From JACDAN01 sp963827705 (lineage in GTDB: Bacteria; Actinomycetota; Thermoleophilia; Gaiellales; Gaiellaceae): DNA of 64,000 bases. Positions 31,074 to 39,784 of this stretch are shown in pieces; within the stretch, counting starts at the first letter, position 1, and each line of letters begins with the position of its first letter. The notes beneath the pieces were generated by a model, which was not told the origin of the DNA, did not search any database, and saw nothing but the letters and a program-made list of their open reading frames with translations. The position numbers and the translations under genes are program-made. Location: NCBI GenBank assembly GCA_963827705.1, contig CAWHBN010000013.1, positions 62,001 to 126,000 on the forward strand, given 5' to 3'.

Positions 31074-32475
31074 CGCCGTCGTCGTCGGATCGGGCCCGAA
31101 CGGTCTGGCAGCGGCGATCACGATGGCGCGCGCAGGCCGCTCGGCGCTGGTCGTCGAGCGCGCGGAGACTGTCGGAGGAGGGACCCGCTCGGCAGAGCTG
31201 ACCGAGCCCGGATTCGTGCACGACGTCTGTTCCGCGATCCATCCTTCTGCGGCCGGATCGCCGTTCTTCACTGAGCTGCCGCTTGCGGAACACGGACTGG
31301 AGCTCGTCCACCCCGATGCGCTCCTCGCGCATCCGCTGGACGACGGAACCGCTGTCACGCTCGAGCGGTCGGTCGAGGCGACGGCCGCCGGGCTCGGCGC
31401 GGACGGGCCGGCCTACCGGAAGCTGATCGAGCCGCTCGTCCGGGAGCACGACTGGCTCGTGCCGTTTCTGCTCGGCCCCCGCCCGTTTCCGCGCCACCCC
31501 ATCGGCGCCGCCCGCTTCGGCCTCAATGCCTTCCGCTCCGCCGCAGGGCTGGCCGGCCGCTTCGAGAGCGAGCGGGGGAAGGCGCTGTTCGTGGGGCTCG
31601 CGGCGCACTCGATGCAGTCGCTGCGCCGCAGCCCGACTGCGTCGTTCGGCCTCGCACTCGCCCTGCTCGGCCACGCCTACGGCTGGCCCGTAGCCCGCGG
31701 GGGTTCGCAGGCGATCGCCGACGCACTCGTCTCCTACCTCCGGTCGCTCGGCGGCGAGGTCGAGACCGGACGGCCCGTCGCGTCGGTGGACGAGCTCCCG
31801 CCGTCCATGGTGACCCTGCTCGACCTGGCGCCGAAGGGCGTGATCGGCGTTGCGGGCCACTGGCTGCCCGATCGGTATCTGCGGGCGTTGCGCCGGTATC
31901 GCTACGGCCCCGGCGTGTTCAAGCTCGACTGGGCGCTCGACGGCCCCGTGCCGTGGACGGCGGAGGAGTGCACGCGCGCGGGAACCGTGCACCTCGGCGG
32001 CACGGCGGCGGAAATCGTCGAGTCCGAGGACGCCGTTTGGCGCGGCGAGGCGCCGGACCGGCCCTACATGATCGTCGCGCAACAGAGCCTGTTCGACGAG
32101 ACGCGGGCGCCGCCCGGAAAGCACACACTCTGGGCGTACTGCCACGTCCCGAACGGGTCGACGGTGGACATGACGGAACGGATGGAGGCGCAGATCGAGC
32201 GCTTTGCTCCGGGCTTCCGCGACCTGATCCTCGCGCGGCACGCAATGAGCCCGGCCGACGTCGAGGCGCGCAATCCGAACTACGTCGGCGGGGACATCAA
32301 CGGCGGCGTCCAGGACCTGCGCCAGCTCTACACGCGGCCCGCCGTGCGCCTGAATCCGTACTCCACGCCCGCCGACGGGCTCTACCTGTGCTCGTCGGCG
32401 ACGCCGCCGGGCGGAGGCGTTCACGGCATGTGCGGGTTGAACGCCGCCCGCTCGGCGCTCCGGAGCCTGCAGTGA
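31066..32475 (+). CDS. FAD-dependent phytoene desaturase-like oxidoreductase (PYROXD2-like)
   Basis: A 469-residue flavoprotein. The dinucleotide loop VVGSGPNGLAAAITMARAGR and the ERAETVGGGTRSAELTEPGF motif place it in the phytoene dehydrogenase/amine oxidase superfamily. The C-terminal FAD-contact motif is YLCSSATPPGGGVHGMCGLN. It resembles the vertebrate PYROXD2 branch, so the substrate is unknown. It starts at ATG 31066 inside the DUF2071 end and its stop overlaps the GTG of the CDF transporter. A role in homogentisate degradation is suggested only by its position. Confidence 0.88.
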   Translation: MPDAVVVGSGPNGLAAAITMARAGRSALVVERAETVGGGTRSAELTEPGFVHDVCSAIHPSAAGSPFFTELPLAEHGLELVHPDALLAHPLDDGTAVTLERSVEATAAGLGADGPAYRKLIEPLVREHDWLVPFLLGPRPFPRHPIGAARFGLNAFRSAAGLAGRFESERGKALFVGLAAHSMQSLRRSPTASFGLALALLGHAYGWPVARGGSQAIADALVSYLRSLGGEVETGRPVASVDELPPSMVTLLDLAPKGVIGVAGHWLPDRYLRALRRYRYGPGVFKLDWALDGPVPWTAEECTRAGTVHLGGTAAEIVESEDAVWRGEAPDRPYMIVAQQSLFDETRAPPGKHTLWAYCHVPNGSTVDMTERMEAQIERFAPGFRDLILARHAMSPADVEARNPNYVGGDINGGVQDLRQLYTRPAVRLNPYSTPADGLYLCSSATPPGGGVHGMCGLNAARSALRSLQ

Positions 32476-33812
32476 CGCCGCAGCGCCGAACAGCCCTCGT
32501 CTCCGTCGTCGCTGCCCTGGTGCTGATCGGGCTGAAGCTCGGCGCCGGCCTGGCGAGCGGCAGCCTGGGGCTCGTCTCGGAGTCGATCCACTCGGGGACG
32601 GATCTGGTCGCGGCGCTCCTGACGTTCTTCGCTGTCGGCGTGGCCGTGCGGCCGGCGGATCCCGGTCATCCGTACGGCCACGGCAAGGCCGAGCACCTGG
32701 CCGCGCTCGCGGAGGCGTCGATCCTCGTCCTCGCCAGCCTCTTCATCTCCTACAGGGCCATCGAGCACCTGGTCGGTTCGGCCGAGCGAGAGGTCGACGC
32801 GGCCTGGTACACGTTCCTGGTGATCGGGGTCGTCATCGCCGTCGACGCGAGCCGGACGCTGGTCTCGTGGCGGGCCTCGCGGCGCTACGGGAGCGCCGCA
32901 CTCGAGGCGAACGCGCTTCACTTCGGCGGCGACCTCGCCGGATCTGTGGCCGTGCTGATCGGGCTCGCTCTCGTGGCGGGCGGATACGGCAAGGCGGACT
33001 CGCTGGCGGCACTCTTCGTCGCCGTGCTCGTGCTGATCGCCGCCGCGAGGCTGATCCGCTCGAACATCGACGTGCTCATGGACACGACGCCGGACGAGGC
33101 GCAGGAGGCTGCCCGCGAGGCGATCGCAGGCATCGACCCGCCCGTCGAGCTGCGGCGGCTCAGGCTGCGCAGCTCGGCAGGCCGCCACTTCGCGGATGTC
33201 GTCATCGGCGTCCCTCCCGGCGCTGCAGTGGGGCAGGGGCACGCCGCTGCCGATCGTGTCGAGCGCGCGGTGCAGGACGCCCTCCCCGAGAGTGACGTCG
33301 TCGTCCACGTCGAGCCGCGGACGGAAGAGGCGCTCCGTGAGCGCGTCCTGGCCGCCGCGCTCGGTGTCCCGAGAGTCAGGGAGGTGCACAACCTCCGGGT
33401 CGTGACCGTGAACGGCGGCGTGGAGGTCGGGCTCCACCTCAAGCTTCCCGGCGAGCTGCCGCTGGCCGAGGCGCACGAGGTCGCGTCGCAGGTCGAGCGT
33501 GCGATCGCGCAGGCGGTTCCAGCGGTCGTTTCCGTGCAGACCCACCTCGAGCCGCTTCGAGAGGCCGGCCCCGGCGAGCGCGTGGCCGAGGCTGACGAGC
33601 GGGCAGTGGCGGGGATCGTCCGCGAGCTGACGGGCAGCCGCCGCGCGAGGTGCGCTTCATCGAGACGCCAGGACGGCGTCCTGCTCTTCGTCACCGTCAG
33701 GATCGCGGGCGGCTCGCTGGCCGATGCGCACGAGCGCGCGAGCGAGATCGAGGAGCGGATCCGCGCCGAGCTCCCGGAGGTCGCCGACGTCGTGGTGCAC
33801 ACCGAGCCGTGA
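32472..33812 (+). CDS. cation diffusion facilitator with tandem C-terminal dimerisation domains
   Basis: A 446-residue divalent metal efflux protein. Six helices carry the metal-site residues in SESIHSGTDL and NALHFGGDLAGS, and the His-loop HPYGHGKAEHLAALAEASI. After residue 215 three ferredoxin-like ZT_dimer units follow in tandem instead of one, each ending VHVEPR, QTHLEP or VHTEP. GTG 32472 overlaps the preceding stop. In the third unit, at 33636-33671, the alternate frame (PREVRFIETP) fits the family better than the written frame, hinting at two compensating indels. Metal could be Zn, Fe or Mn. Confidence 0.88.
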   Translation: MTPQRRTALVSVVAALVLIGLKLGAGLASGSLGLVSESIHSGTDLVAALLTFFAVGVAVRPADPGHPYGHGKAEHLAALAEASILVLASLFISYRAIEHLVGSAEREVDAAWYTFLVIGVVIAVDASRTLVSWRASRRYGSAALEANALHFGGDLAGSVAVLIGLALVAGGYGKADSLAALFVAVLVLIAAARLIRSNIDVLMDTTPDEAQEAAREAIAGIDPPVELRRLRLRSSAGRHFADVVIGVPPGAAVGQGHAAADRVERAVQDALPESDVVVHVEPRTEEALRERVLAAALGVPRVREVHNLRVVTVNGGVEVGLHLKLPGELPLAEAHEVASQVERAIAQAVPAVVSVQTHLEPLREAGPGERVAEADERAVAGIVRELTGSRRARCASSRRQDGVLLFVTVRIAGGSLADAHERASEIEERIRAELPEVADVVVHTEP

Positions 33813-34627
33813 AGCTGTGCATGTTTTCTCCGAAGGGCGCTGATCTCCAGCGCGGGTGGCCGGGCCGGATCGAGGGCGACCGCGTGATCCAGCTCGCCGC
33901 GCAGACGCTCCAGTCGTTCTTCACCGGGGGCGGAAAGGCCCGCGAGCATGCCGAATACCCGCTCGCCGAGGTCGAACTGAGGCCGCCGGTGCTGCATCCG
34001 CCGTCCGTCCGCGACTTCTACGCCTTCGAGCAGCACGTCAAGACGGCGCGCGCGAAGCGTGGACTGGAGGTGCCGGAGGAGTGGTACCGGATCCCGGTCT
34101 TCTACTTCTCGAACCCGAGCGTGATCTACGGGCCGGAGGCCGTGATCCCGTACCCCGGCGATACGAACGAGCTCGACTACGAGCTCGAAGTCGCGGCGGT
34201 GATCGGGGCCGACGGGCAGATCGGCGGCTTCACGATCATGAACGACTGGTCCGCGCGGGACGTCCAGCGCGACGAGATGAAGGTCGGCCTGGGGCCCGCC
34301 AAGGGCAAGGACTTCGCGACGAGCCTCGGCCCGGTCGTCGTCACGCCGGACGAGTTCGACGGCTCTTCGGCCGTCATGGTCGCCCGCGTGAACGGCGAGG
34401 AGCGCTCACGCGGGGATCTCGCCGACCTCTACCACCCGTGGGATCGCATCGTCGAGCAAGCAAGCCGGAACACCGAGCTCTGGCCCGGCGACATTCTCGG
34501 CTCTGGCACGGTCGGGACCGGCTGCATCCTGGAGCACGGCGACGGGCGCTGGCTCCAGCCGGGCGATGAGGTCGAGCTCGAGGTCGAGGGGATCGGCATC
34601 CTCAGGAACACGATCGGCCCGCGGTAA
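33809..34627 (+). CDS. fumarylacetoacetate hydrolase family protein
   Basis: A 272-residue FAH-fold enzyme. Metal-binding and catalytic blocks are VRDFYAFEQHVKTARAKRGL, NELDYELEVAAVIGADG (acidic ligands), GFTIMNDWSARDVQRDEMKV and DILGSGTVGTGCILEHGDGR. By position it probably cleaves fumarylacetoacetate (or maleylacetoacetate directly) after homogentisate ring opening; family members also act on other beta-diketones. GTG 33809 overlaps the CDF stop. Maleylacetoacetate isomerase is not visible nearby. Confidence 0.93.
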   Translation: MKLCMFSPKGADLQRGWPGRIEGDRVIQLAAQTLQSFFTGGGKAREHAEYPLAEVELRPPVLHPPSVRDFYAFEQHVKTARAKRGLEVPEEWYRIPVFYFSNPSVIYGPEAVIPYPGDTNELDYELEVAAVIGADGQIGGFTIMNDWSARDVQRDEMKVGLGPAKGKDFATSLGPVVVTPDEFDGSSAVMVARVNGEERSRGDLADLYHPWDRIVEQASRNTELWPGDILGSGTVGTGCILEHGDGRWLQPGDEVELEVEGIGILRNTIGPR

Positions 34628-34637
34628 TCTTCGCGCC

Positions 34638-35843
34638 ATGCCCACGTACCAGGTTCGCGGCGACGTCCCGCGCAAGCGCCACATCCAGTTCCGCGACAAC
34701 GGAAGCCTGCTGACCGAGGAGGTCATGGGCCTCGAGGGCTTCGCGGGGAACGAGTCGATCCTGTACCACCTCACGTCGCCCTGCCGGATCAAGGAGCTCG
34801 GCGACTTCGAGGCGATCAAGCGCGAGGAATGGATCCCCGAGGCGCATGCTCACCGTCACTTCAAGACGATCGGGATCGAGCCCGAGGGCGACGAGGTCTC
34901 CGGCCGCAAGCTCCTGATGTGGAACAACGACGTCGAGATCTCGCTCGTGCGGCCGTCCGAGTCGATGGACTACTTCTTCCGGAACGGCGAGGGCGACGAG
35001 GTCTACTTCGTCCACGAGGGGTCGGGGACGCTGCACACGACCTTCGGCGACCTGTCCTACAAGGAGGGCGACTACGTCGTCATCCCGCGCGGGACGACCT
35101 ACACCTTCGAGCCGTCAGGCCCGCAGCGGTACCTGCTCTTCGAGACGCCCGGGCTGATCGAGATCCCCAAGCGGTACCGGAACCAGTACGGGCAGCTGAT
35201 GGAGCACGCGCCCTTCTACCACCGGGACATCCACCCGCCCGCCGAGCTCCAGACCGTCCGCGAGCGTGGCGAGTTCCGCCTCAAGATCCGCGTCCGCGAC
35301 GGCTACCAGGACTACGAGATCGACTACCACCCGTTCGACGTCGTGGGCTGGGACGGCTACCTCTACCCGTGGACGTTCAACATCAACGACTTCGAGCCGA
35401 TCACGGGGCGCATCCACATGCCGCCGCCGTCGCATCAGACCTTCTCCGGCCCCAACTTCGTCATCTGCTCGTTCTGCCCGCGAAAGCTGGACTTCGACCC
35501 GATGGCGATCCCGATCCCGTACCACCACTCGAATCTCCAGAGCGAGGAGATGATCTATTACGTCGACGGGAGCTTCTCGTCGCGGAAGGGGATCGAGGTC
35601 GGCTCCGTCACGCTCCACCCGTCGGGAATCCCGCACGGGCCGCACCCGGGCCTCGCGGAGAAGTCGATCGGGATGGCGGAGACGCACGAGCTCGCCGTCA
35701 TGTGCGACACCTTCCATCCGCTGAAGCTGACGAAGCTGGCGAAGGCGCTCGACGACGGGCAGTACGCCTACTCCTGGTACACGGAGGACGGCGTTCCGGC
35801 GTCGTACGACGCCGACCCGGCGGGCGCGACCTCGCACTTCTAG
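34638..35843 (+). CDS. hmgA: homogentisate 1,2-dioxygenase
   Basis: A 401-residue non-heme Fe(II) ring-cleavage dioxygenase giving maleylacetoacetate. It has the paired cupin layout: N-terminal domain with MDYFFRNGEGDEVYFVHEGS and GDYVVIPRGTTYTFEP, and the iron-site domain with PYHHSNLQSEEMIYYVDGSF and VTLHPSGIPHGPHPGL. ATG 34638 is preceded by a short 10-bp gap from the FAH gene. With hpd and FAH it completes the homogentisate route, except for an isomerase. Confidence 0.95.
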   Translation: MPTYQVRGDVPRKRHIQFRDNGSLLTEEVMGLEGFAGNESILYHLTSPCRIKELGDFEAIKREEWIPEAHAHRHFKTIGIEPEGDEVSGRKLLMWNNDVEISLVRPSESMDYFFRNGEGDEVYFVHEGSGTLHTTFGDLSYKEGDYVVIPRGTTYTFEPSGPQRYLLFETPGLIEIPKRYRNQYGQLMEHAPFYHRDIHPPAELQTVRERGEFRLKIRVRDGYQDYEIDYHPFDVVGWDGYLYPWTFNINDFEPITGRIHMPPPSHQTFSGPNFVICSFCPRKLDFDPMAIPIPYHHSNLQSEEMIYYVDGSFSSRKGIEVGSVTLHPSGIPHGPHPGLAEKSIGMAETHELAVMCDTFHPLKLTKLAKALDDGQYAYSWYTEDGVPASYDADPAGATSHF

Positions 35844-35850
35844 AGACGCG

Positions 35851-36832
35851 TCAGTCGGGGTGACCGAGGATGGCGTGGGGCCGGTACGGCGCCTCGAGCC
35901 GCCTCGACTCCTCCTCGGTCAGCCGCACATTCCGTTGCGGCGATCGCGTCCTGAAGGTGGCCGAGCTTCGTCGCCCCGACGATCGGCGCGGTCACTGCGG
36001 GCTTCCCGAGTAGCCAGGCGAGCGCGATCTGCGCAGGCGGCAGGCCTCGCGCTTCGGCGACCTCGCGAACGACGTCCACGACGTCGAAGTCGGATTCCTC
36101 GTACATGTCGGCGACCGGATCACTTCCAGACCTGAGCGTGGTCTCCGCGCCGTCGCGCGTCCTGCTTCCCGAGAGCAGGCCGCGGGCGAGCGGGCTCCAC
36201 GGCAGGACACCGACGCCCTCGTCGACGCAGAGCGGAATCATCTCTCGCTCCTCTTCCCGGTAGACGAGGTTGTAGTGGTTCTGCATCGACACGAAGCTCG
36301 TCCAGCCGGCCGCGCGGGCGGTGTACTGGGCCTTCGCGAACTCCCAGGCGTACATGCTGGACGCGCCGATGTAGCGCGCCTTGCCGGCCCGGACGATGTC
36401 GTGGAGCGCCGCCATCGTCTCCTCGATCGGCGTCTCGTAGTCCCAGCGGTGGATCTGGTAGAGGTCGACGTAGTCGGTGCCGAGCCGCCGGAGCGACGCG
36501 TCGACGGCGGCGAGCAGGTGCTTTCTCGAGAGGCCCCGGTCGTTCGGGCCAGGGCCTGTCGGGAAGTAGGCCTTCGTTGCGAGCACGTAGTCGTCCCTGC
36601 TCGGGAAGAGCTTCGCGAGCAGCCGTCCGGTGATCTCCTCGCTGCGGCCGCGCGAGTACATGTCGGCGGTGTCGAAGAACGTCACGCCCGCCTCGACCGC
36701 GTGCCGCACGATCGGCTCCGCATCCTCCTCCGGGAGCTGCCAGGCACGAACGGTCGGATCGCCGTAGCTCATCATCCCGAGGCAGATCCGCGAGACCTTG
36801 AGGCCGGACGTGCCGAGGCGCACGTACTCCAT
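35851..36832 (-). pseudogene. aldo/keto reductase, frameshifted near the C-terminus
   Basis: About 326 residues once corrected. The tetrad is visible: D in FFDTADMYSRGRSEEI (catalytic Tyr in the same motif), K in VLATKAYFP and H in LYQIHRWDYETPIEE. It resembles YajO/Gre3-like NADP reductases. The written frame runs to 35840 through an unlikely Arg-rich tail. Removing one base of the plus-strand CC at 35932-35933 gives AATNVRLTEEESRRLEAPYR and ends HAILGHPD at a TGA (35851-35853), the normal family ending. Start ATG 36832 overlaps the exporter stop by 1 nt. Confidence 0.85.
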
Positions 36833-37722
36833 CAGTCCGCCGGCCGCGCCTCGCGGTGCACGGCCACCGCCGCGACCACGAGACCGACTCCGACGACCTC
36901 GGGCCAGGTCGGGATCTGCGCGAGCACGACGATCCCGACGACGGTCGCAGTGGCGGGGAGCAGCGAGACCATCAGCGAGTAAGCCGCTCTGGTGAGTCTT
37001 GCCATGGCCAACTGGTCGAAGACGTACGGGATCACCGACGAGGAGATGCCGACGCCGACGGCGGCTGCGACGGCGATCGGATCGAGGAGCGCCGGCACCG
37101 CGCTCCAGAAACCGATCGGCGTGATGACGACCGTGGCGACGAGCATCGCCGCGCCGAGGCCGTCGATCCCGCCCATCCGGCCGTGCTGGGCGACGCGGTG
37201 GGCGAGGACGATGTAGGCCGCGAACAGGGCGGCGTTCGCGAAGGCGAATGCGACCCCCATCGGTTCACCCTCGATGCGCACGTCGGTCAGGAGATACACA
37301 CCGGCGACGGCCGAGCCGAGGGCAACGGCGTTGCGGGCCGAACGCATCCCCACCGCGGCGAGCACGATGACCGGCAGGAACTCGATCGCGGCAACGGTTC
37401 CCAGCGGGAGGCGGTCGATGGCGATGTAGAAGCAGGCGTTCATGAACGCCAGGACGACGCCCATCGCGATCACGGTCCGAAGCCCGGCTCGGTCGAGCGT
37501 GTGCAGCACGCGCCACGGCTTCCGCCAGAGCGCGAAGATGACGGCGGCGGTGACGATCCGCAGCCAGGCGACACCGAGCGGCTCGACTAGCGCGAAGAGG
37601 AGCACGGCGAACGCCGGCCCGAGGTAGTGAAAGACCGCGCTGCCGACGAAGAACGCCTCGGGCGGCGTCCGCGCCGCGACGCGCGAGACACGTCTCGTCG
37701 GGAGGACAGCCGCCTGCTGCAC
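36832..37722 (-). CDS. EamA-family (RhtA-like) drug/metabolite exporter
   Basis: A 296-residue, ten-helix DMT transporter. It resembles RhtA-type amino-acid exporters: FHYLGPAFAVLLFALVEPLG, GVVLAFMNACFYIAIDRLPL, TVAAIEFLPVIVLAAVGMRS and ISSSVIPYVFDQLAMARLT. The start is put at GTG 37722; the longer frame to 37806 runs into the divergent Lrp regulator. The stop overlaps the aldo/keto reductase start (TGATG). The divergent Lrp/AsnC gene may control it, as seen for amino-acid exporters elsewhere. Confidence 0.87.
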   Translation of the reverse strand: MQQAAVLPTRRVSRVAARTPPEAFFVGSAVFHYLGPAFAVLLFALVEPLGVAWLRIVTAAVIFALWRKPWRVLHTLDRAGLRTVIAMGVVLAFMNACFYIAIDRLPLGTVAAIEFLPVIVLAAVGMRSARNAVALGSAVAGVYLLTDVRIEGEPMGVAFAFANAALFAAYIVLAHRVAQHGRMGGIDGLGAAMLVATVVITPIGFWSAVPALLDPIAVAAAVGVGISSSVIPYVFDQLAMARLTRAAYSLMVSLLPATATVVGIVVLAQIPTWPEVVGVGLVVAAVAVHREARPAD

Positions 37723-37808
37723 CCTGAAATCGTCGCGAGAGCGGCCGGAATCTGCCACACTTGGACGAAGCCGTTTCGGCTCTCCAGCCTTCGAAGCCAA
37801 GGACATCG
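37723..37808. promoter_or_regulatory. shared divergent promoter region, exporter versus Lrp/AsnC regulator
   Basis: An 86-bp gap between divergent starts. It holds AGCCG-TTT-CGGCT (37769-37781), a 13-bp inverted repeat with an AT centre, and TTCGAA at about 37790. Lrp/AsnC proteins bind inverted repeats of roughly 15 bp with AT-rich centres, so this is a candidate operator. No convincing -35/-10 pair could be picked for either gene. Confidence 0.4.
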
Positions 37809-38273
37809 GTGGCCGTCGCCAACGAAAACCAGCTCCTAGACGAGATCAACCGGCGGCTCCTACAGGAGCTCCAGTCCGATGCACGAGTGACGATGGCCGA
37901 GCTCGGGCGGCGTATCAATCTCTCTGCGCCGGCGGTGGCGGATCGGGTCCAGCGGCTCGAAACGGCGGGCGTGATCACGGGCTACCGCGCGGAGGTCGAT
38001 CCGAAGGCGATCGGCTTTCCGATCGCAGCGGTCGTCAGAATCCGGCCGACGACACGGCAGCTGCAGAAGATCCCGGAGCTTGCTCGTGAGATGCCGGAAG
38101 TAGTCGACTGCTACCGCATTACGGGCGAGGACTGCTTCTTCGTGAAGCTGCACCTGCGCTCGATGGACGATCTCGAGGAGATCCTCGACCGCTTCATCGT
38201 CCTCGGGCAGACGACGACGTCGATCGTGCACTCGACGCCGGTCGCCGGGCGGCCGCTGCCGCTCGATCTCTAG
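37809..38273 (+). CDS. Lrp/AsnC-family transcriptional regulator
   Basis: A 154-residue feast/famine regulator. The N-terminal winged HTH is in LLQELQSDARVTMAELGRRI followed by NLSAPAVADRVQRLETAGVI. The C-terminal RAM ligand domain has AAVVRIRPTTRQLQKIPELA, VDCYRITGEDCFFVKLHLRS and LGQTTTSIVHSTPV. GTG 37809 is favoured over TTG 37761 because the family start aligns with NENQLLDEINRRLLQ. It is divergent from the EamA exporter, which it probably regulates in response to an amino acid; this is inference from arrangement. Confidence 0.9.
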   Translation: MAVANENQLLDEINRRLLQELQSDARVTMAELGRRINLSAPAVADRVQRLETAGVITGYRAEVDPKAIGFPIAAVVRIRPTTRQLQKIPELAREMPEVVDCYRITGEDCFFVKLHLRSMDDLEEILDRFIVLGQTTTSIVHSTPVAGRPLPLDL

Positions 38274-38280
38274 GAGCGGT

Positions 38281-38937
38281 TCACGCAGGCGCGAGAGCGC
38301 GCTCGAGCTGTTCGCGTGCCCCGTCGGATACGGGGCCGCCGTGCGTGAGCAGAACGAGCTCGATGTCCTCGTCCAGCAACAGGCGGAGAGCATCCGCTAC
38401 GCCCTGCCTGGTCATGCCCTTCTCCAGCCAGCTTTCGGGGAGCAGGCGGACGCCGTCGAGGACGGCGTCGCCGAAGACGATCGCCTTGTGTGACGGCAGG
38501 TACAGGGCGCGCTCACCCGGCATCCCGGCGTCGAACACCCGGATGCCGGCGGGCAGCTCGTCACCGGTGGCGTAGGTACGACTGTGATCGACTTTGCCCT
38601 TGGTCCCGTCGTCGTCCGCCGGCGCCCAGATCGAGCTGTCCTCGTAGCGGCCGGCGATGTCCTCGGCGCTCCGTGCGTGGTAGTGGACGGAGATGAGGAT
38701 CGCAGGCGGGCCGTGGGCCTCGACGTCACGGTCGAGCGCATCCCAGAGACGAGCGGCGTCGGCCTCGTCGGTCGGCACCTGCGGATCGATCAGCACGAAC
38801 GTGTCGTCGCCGACGAGCGCGTAGGACGAGACCATCTGATCCCACCCTTGCCCGTCCTTGCCGTGGTTGGAAGGCTTCCACTCCGGATGTGGAGCAGCCC
38901 AGTGCCAGAGGTGCGGGGCGATCTCCTCGACGTCCAT
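38281..38937 (-). CDS. metallo-beta-lactamase-fold protein, atypical metal motif
   Basis: 218 residues starting MDVEEIAPHLWHWAAPHPEW at ATG 38937. It has the MBL-type strand order (SYALVGDDTFVLIDPQVP, AILISVHYHARSAEDIAGRY, KAIVFGDAVLDGVRLLPESW, DIELVLLTHGGPVSDGAREQ). The usual HxHxDH is HYHARSAED, with Ser in place of the catalytic Asp position, so hydrolytic activity is uncertain. It faces the Lrp gene convergently with a 7-bp gap. The function is unknown. Confidence 0.78.
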   Translation of the reverse strand: MDVEEIAPHLWHWAAPHPEWKPSNHGKDGQGWDQMVSSYALVGDDTFVLIDPQVPTDEADAARLWDALDRDVEAHGPPAILISVHYHARSAEDIAGRYEDSSIWAPADDDGTKGKVDHSRTYATGDELPAGIRVFDAGMPGERALYLPSHKAIVFGDAVLDGVRLLPESWLEKGMTRQGVADALRLLLDEDIELVLLTHGGPVSDGAREQLERALAPA

Positions 38938-38968
38938 GCCGCGGACGTTAGTCCCTACGGTTCGGGCT

Positions 38969-39784
38969 ATGGCGTTTCTGGCCGTGCCGCAGCCGTTCGA
39001 CTTCCAGCTGACGACCGAGCGCTTCCGCGTCTTCGGCCCTGATCTCGTCACGCTCTGGAGCGAGGGTGGTCTCCACCGAGTCGTGGCTGGGCGGGAGGTT
39101 CGGGTCGAGGCCGCGCCCGGCGGCGTAGACGTCGAGCCGCTCGACGAGGAGACGGGGCGGGTCGTGCTCAAGCTTCTCGGCGCCGAGTTCGACCTCGTGG
39201 GGTTCGAGCCCGATCCGGTGCTCGCGCCGGAGGTCGCCCGGCTCCGAGGTTTCCGGCCGGCGCTCGCGCCCGAGCCGTTCGAGATGCTCGTCGGCGCGAT
39301 CTCAGCGCAGCAGATCTCGCTGAAGGCAGCCCGCGCAGTCCTCAATCGCTTCGTCGAGCGCTTCGGCGTTCGGGCAGAGCGCGCCTATGCGTTTCCGGCG
39401 CGCGACGCCGTGGCCGGCGCCTCGCCCGAGGATCTGACGACTCTCGGCTTTTCACGGGGCAAGGCGCGTTACGTCCTCGGGCTCGCCCGCTCCGACCTCG
39501 ACCTCCATGCGCTCTCGCCCCTCTCCGACGACGAGGTCAAGGCGGAGCTCACGAGGCTCCCGGGAATCGGCGAGTGGACGGCCGACTGGTTCCTCGCGCG
39601 GCATCTCGCGCGGCCTCGCGCCTGGCCAGCCGGCGACCTCGCCCTGCGGTACGCGGTCTCCGCCTTCTATGGTGACGGCCGCGTGCTGACGATCGACGAG
39701 ACACGACAGCTCGGCCCCCGGTTCGAGCCCTTCCAGAACCTCACGGCCCACTACCTGCTCCTCGCGAACAGGAATCCGGGATGA
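38969..39784 (+). CDS. DNA-3-methyladenine glycosylase, AlkA/HhH-GPD type
   Basis: A 271-residue base-excision glycosylase. The helix-hairpin-helix and catalytic Asp are in LPGIGEWTADWFLARHLARP then PAGDLALRYAVSAFYG. AISAQQISLKAARAVLNRFV precedes them and is typical of AlkA. The N-terminal beta domain of about 100 residues is also present. Removal of alkylated purines from DNA is the expected function. ATG 38969 starts it, 31 bp from the divergent MBL gene, and the stop overlaps the next ATG. Confidence 0.9.
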   Translation: MAFLAVPQPFDFQLTTERFRVFGPDLVTLWSEGGLHRVVAGREVRVEAAPGGVDVEPLDEETGRVVLKLLGAEFDLVGFEPDPVLAPEVARLRGFRPALAPEPFEMLVGAISAQQISLKAARAVLNRFVERFGVRAERAYAFPARDAVAGASPEDLTTLGFSRGKARYVLGLARSDLDLHALSPLSDDEVKAELTRLPGIGEWTADWFLARHLARPRAWPAGDLALRYAVSAFYGDGRVLTIDETRQLGPRFEPFQNLTAHYLLLANRNPG

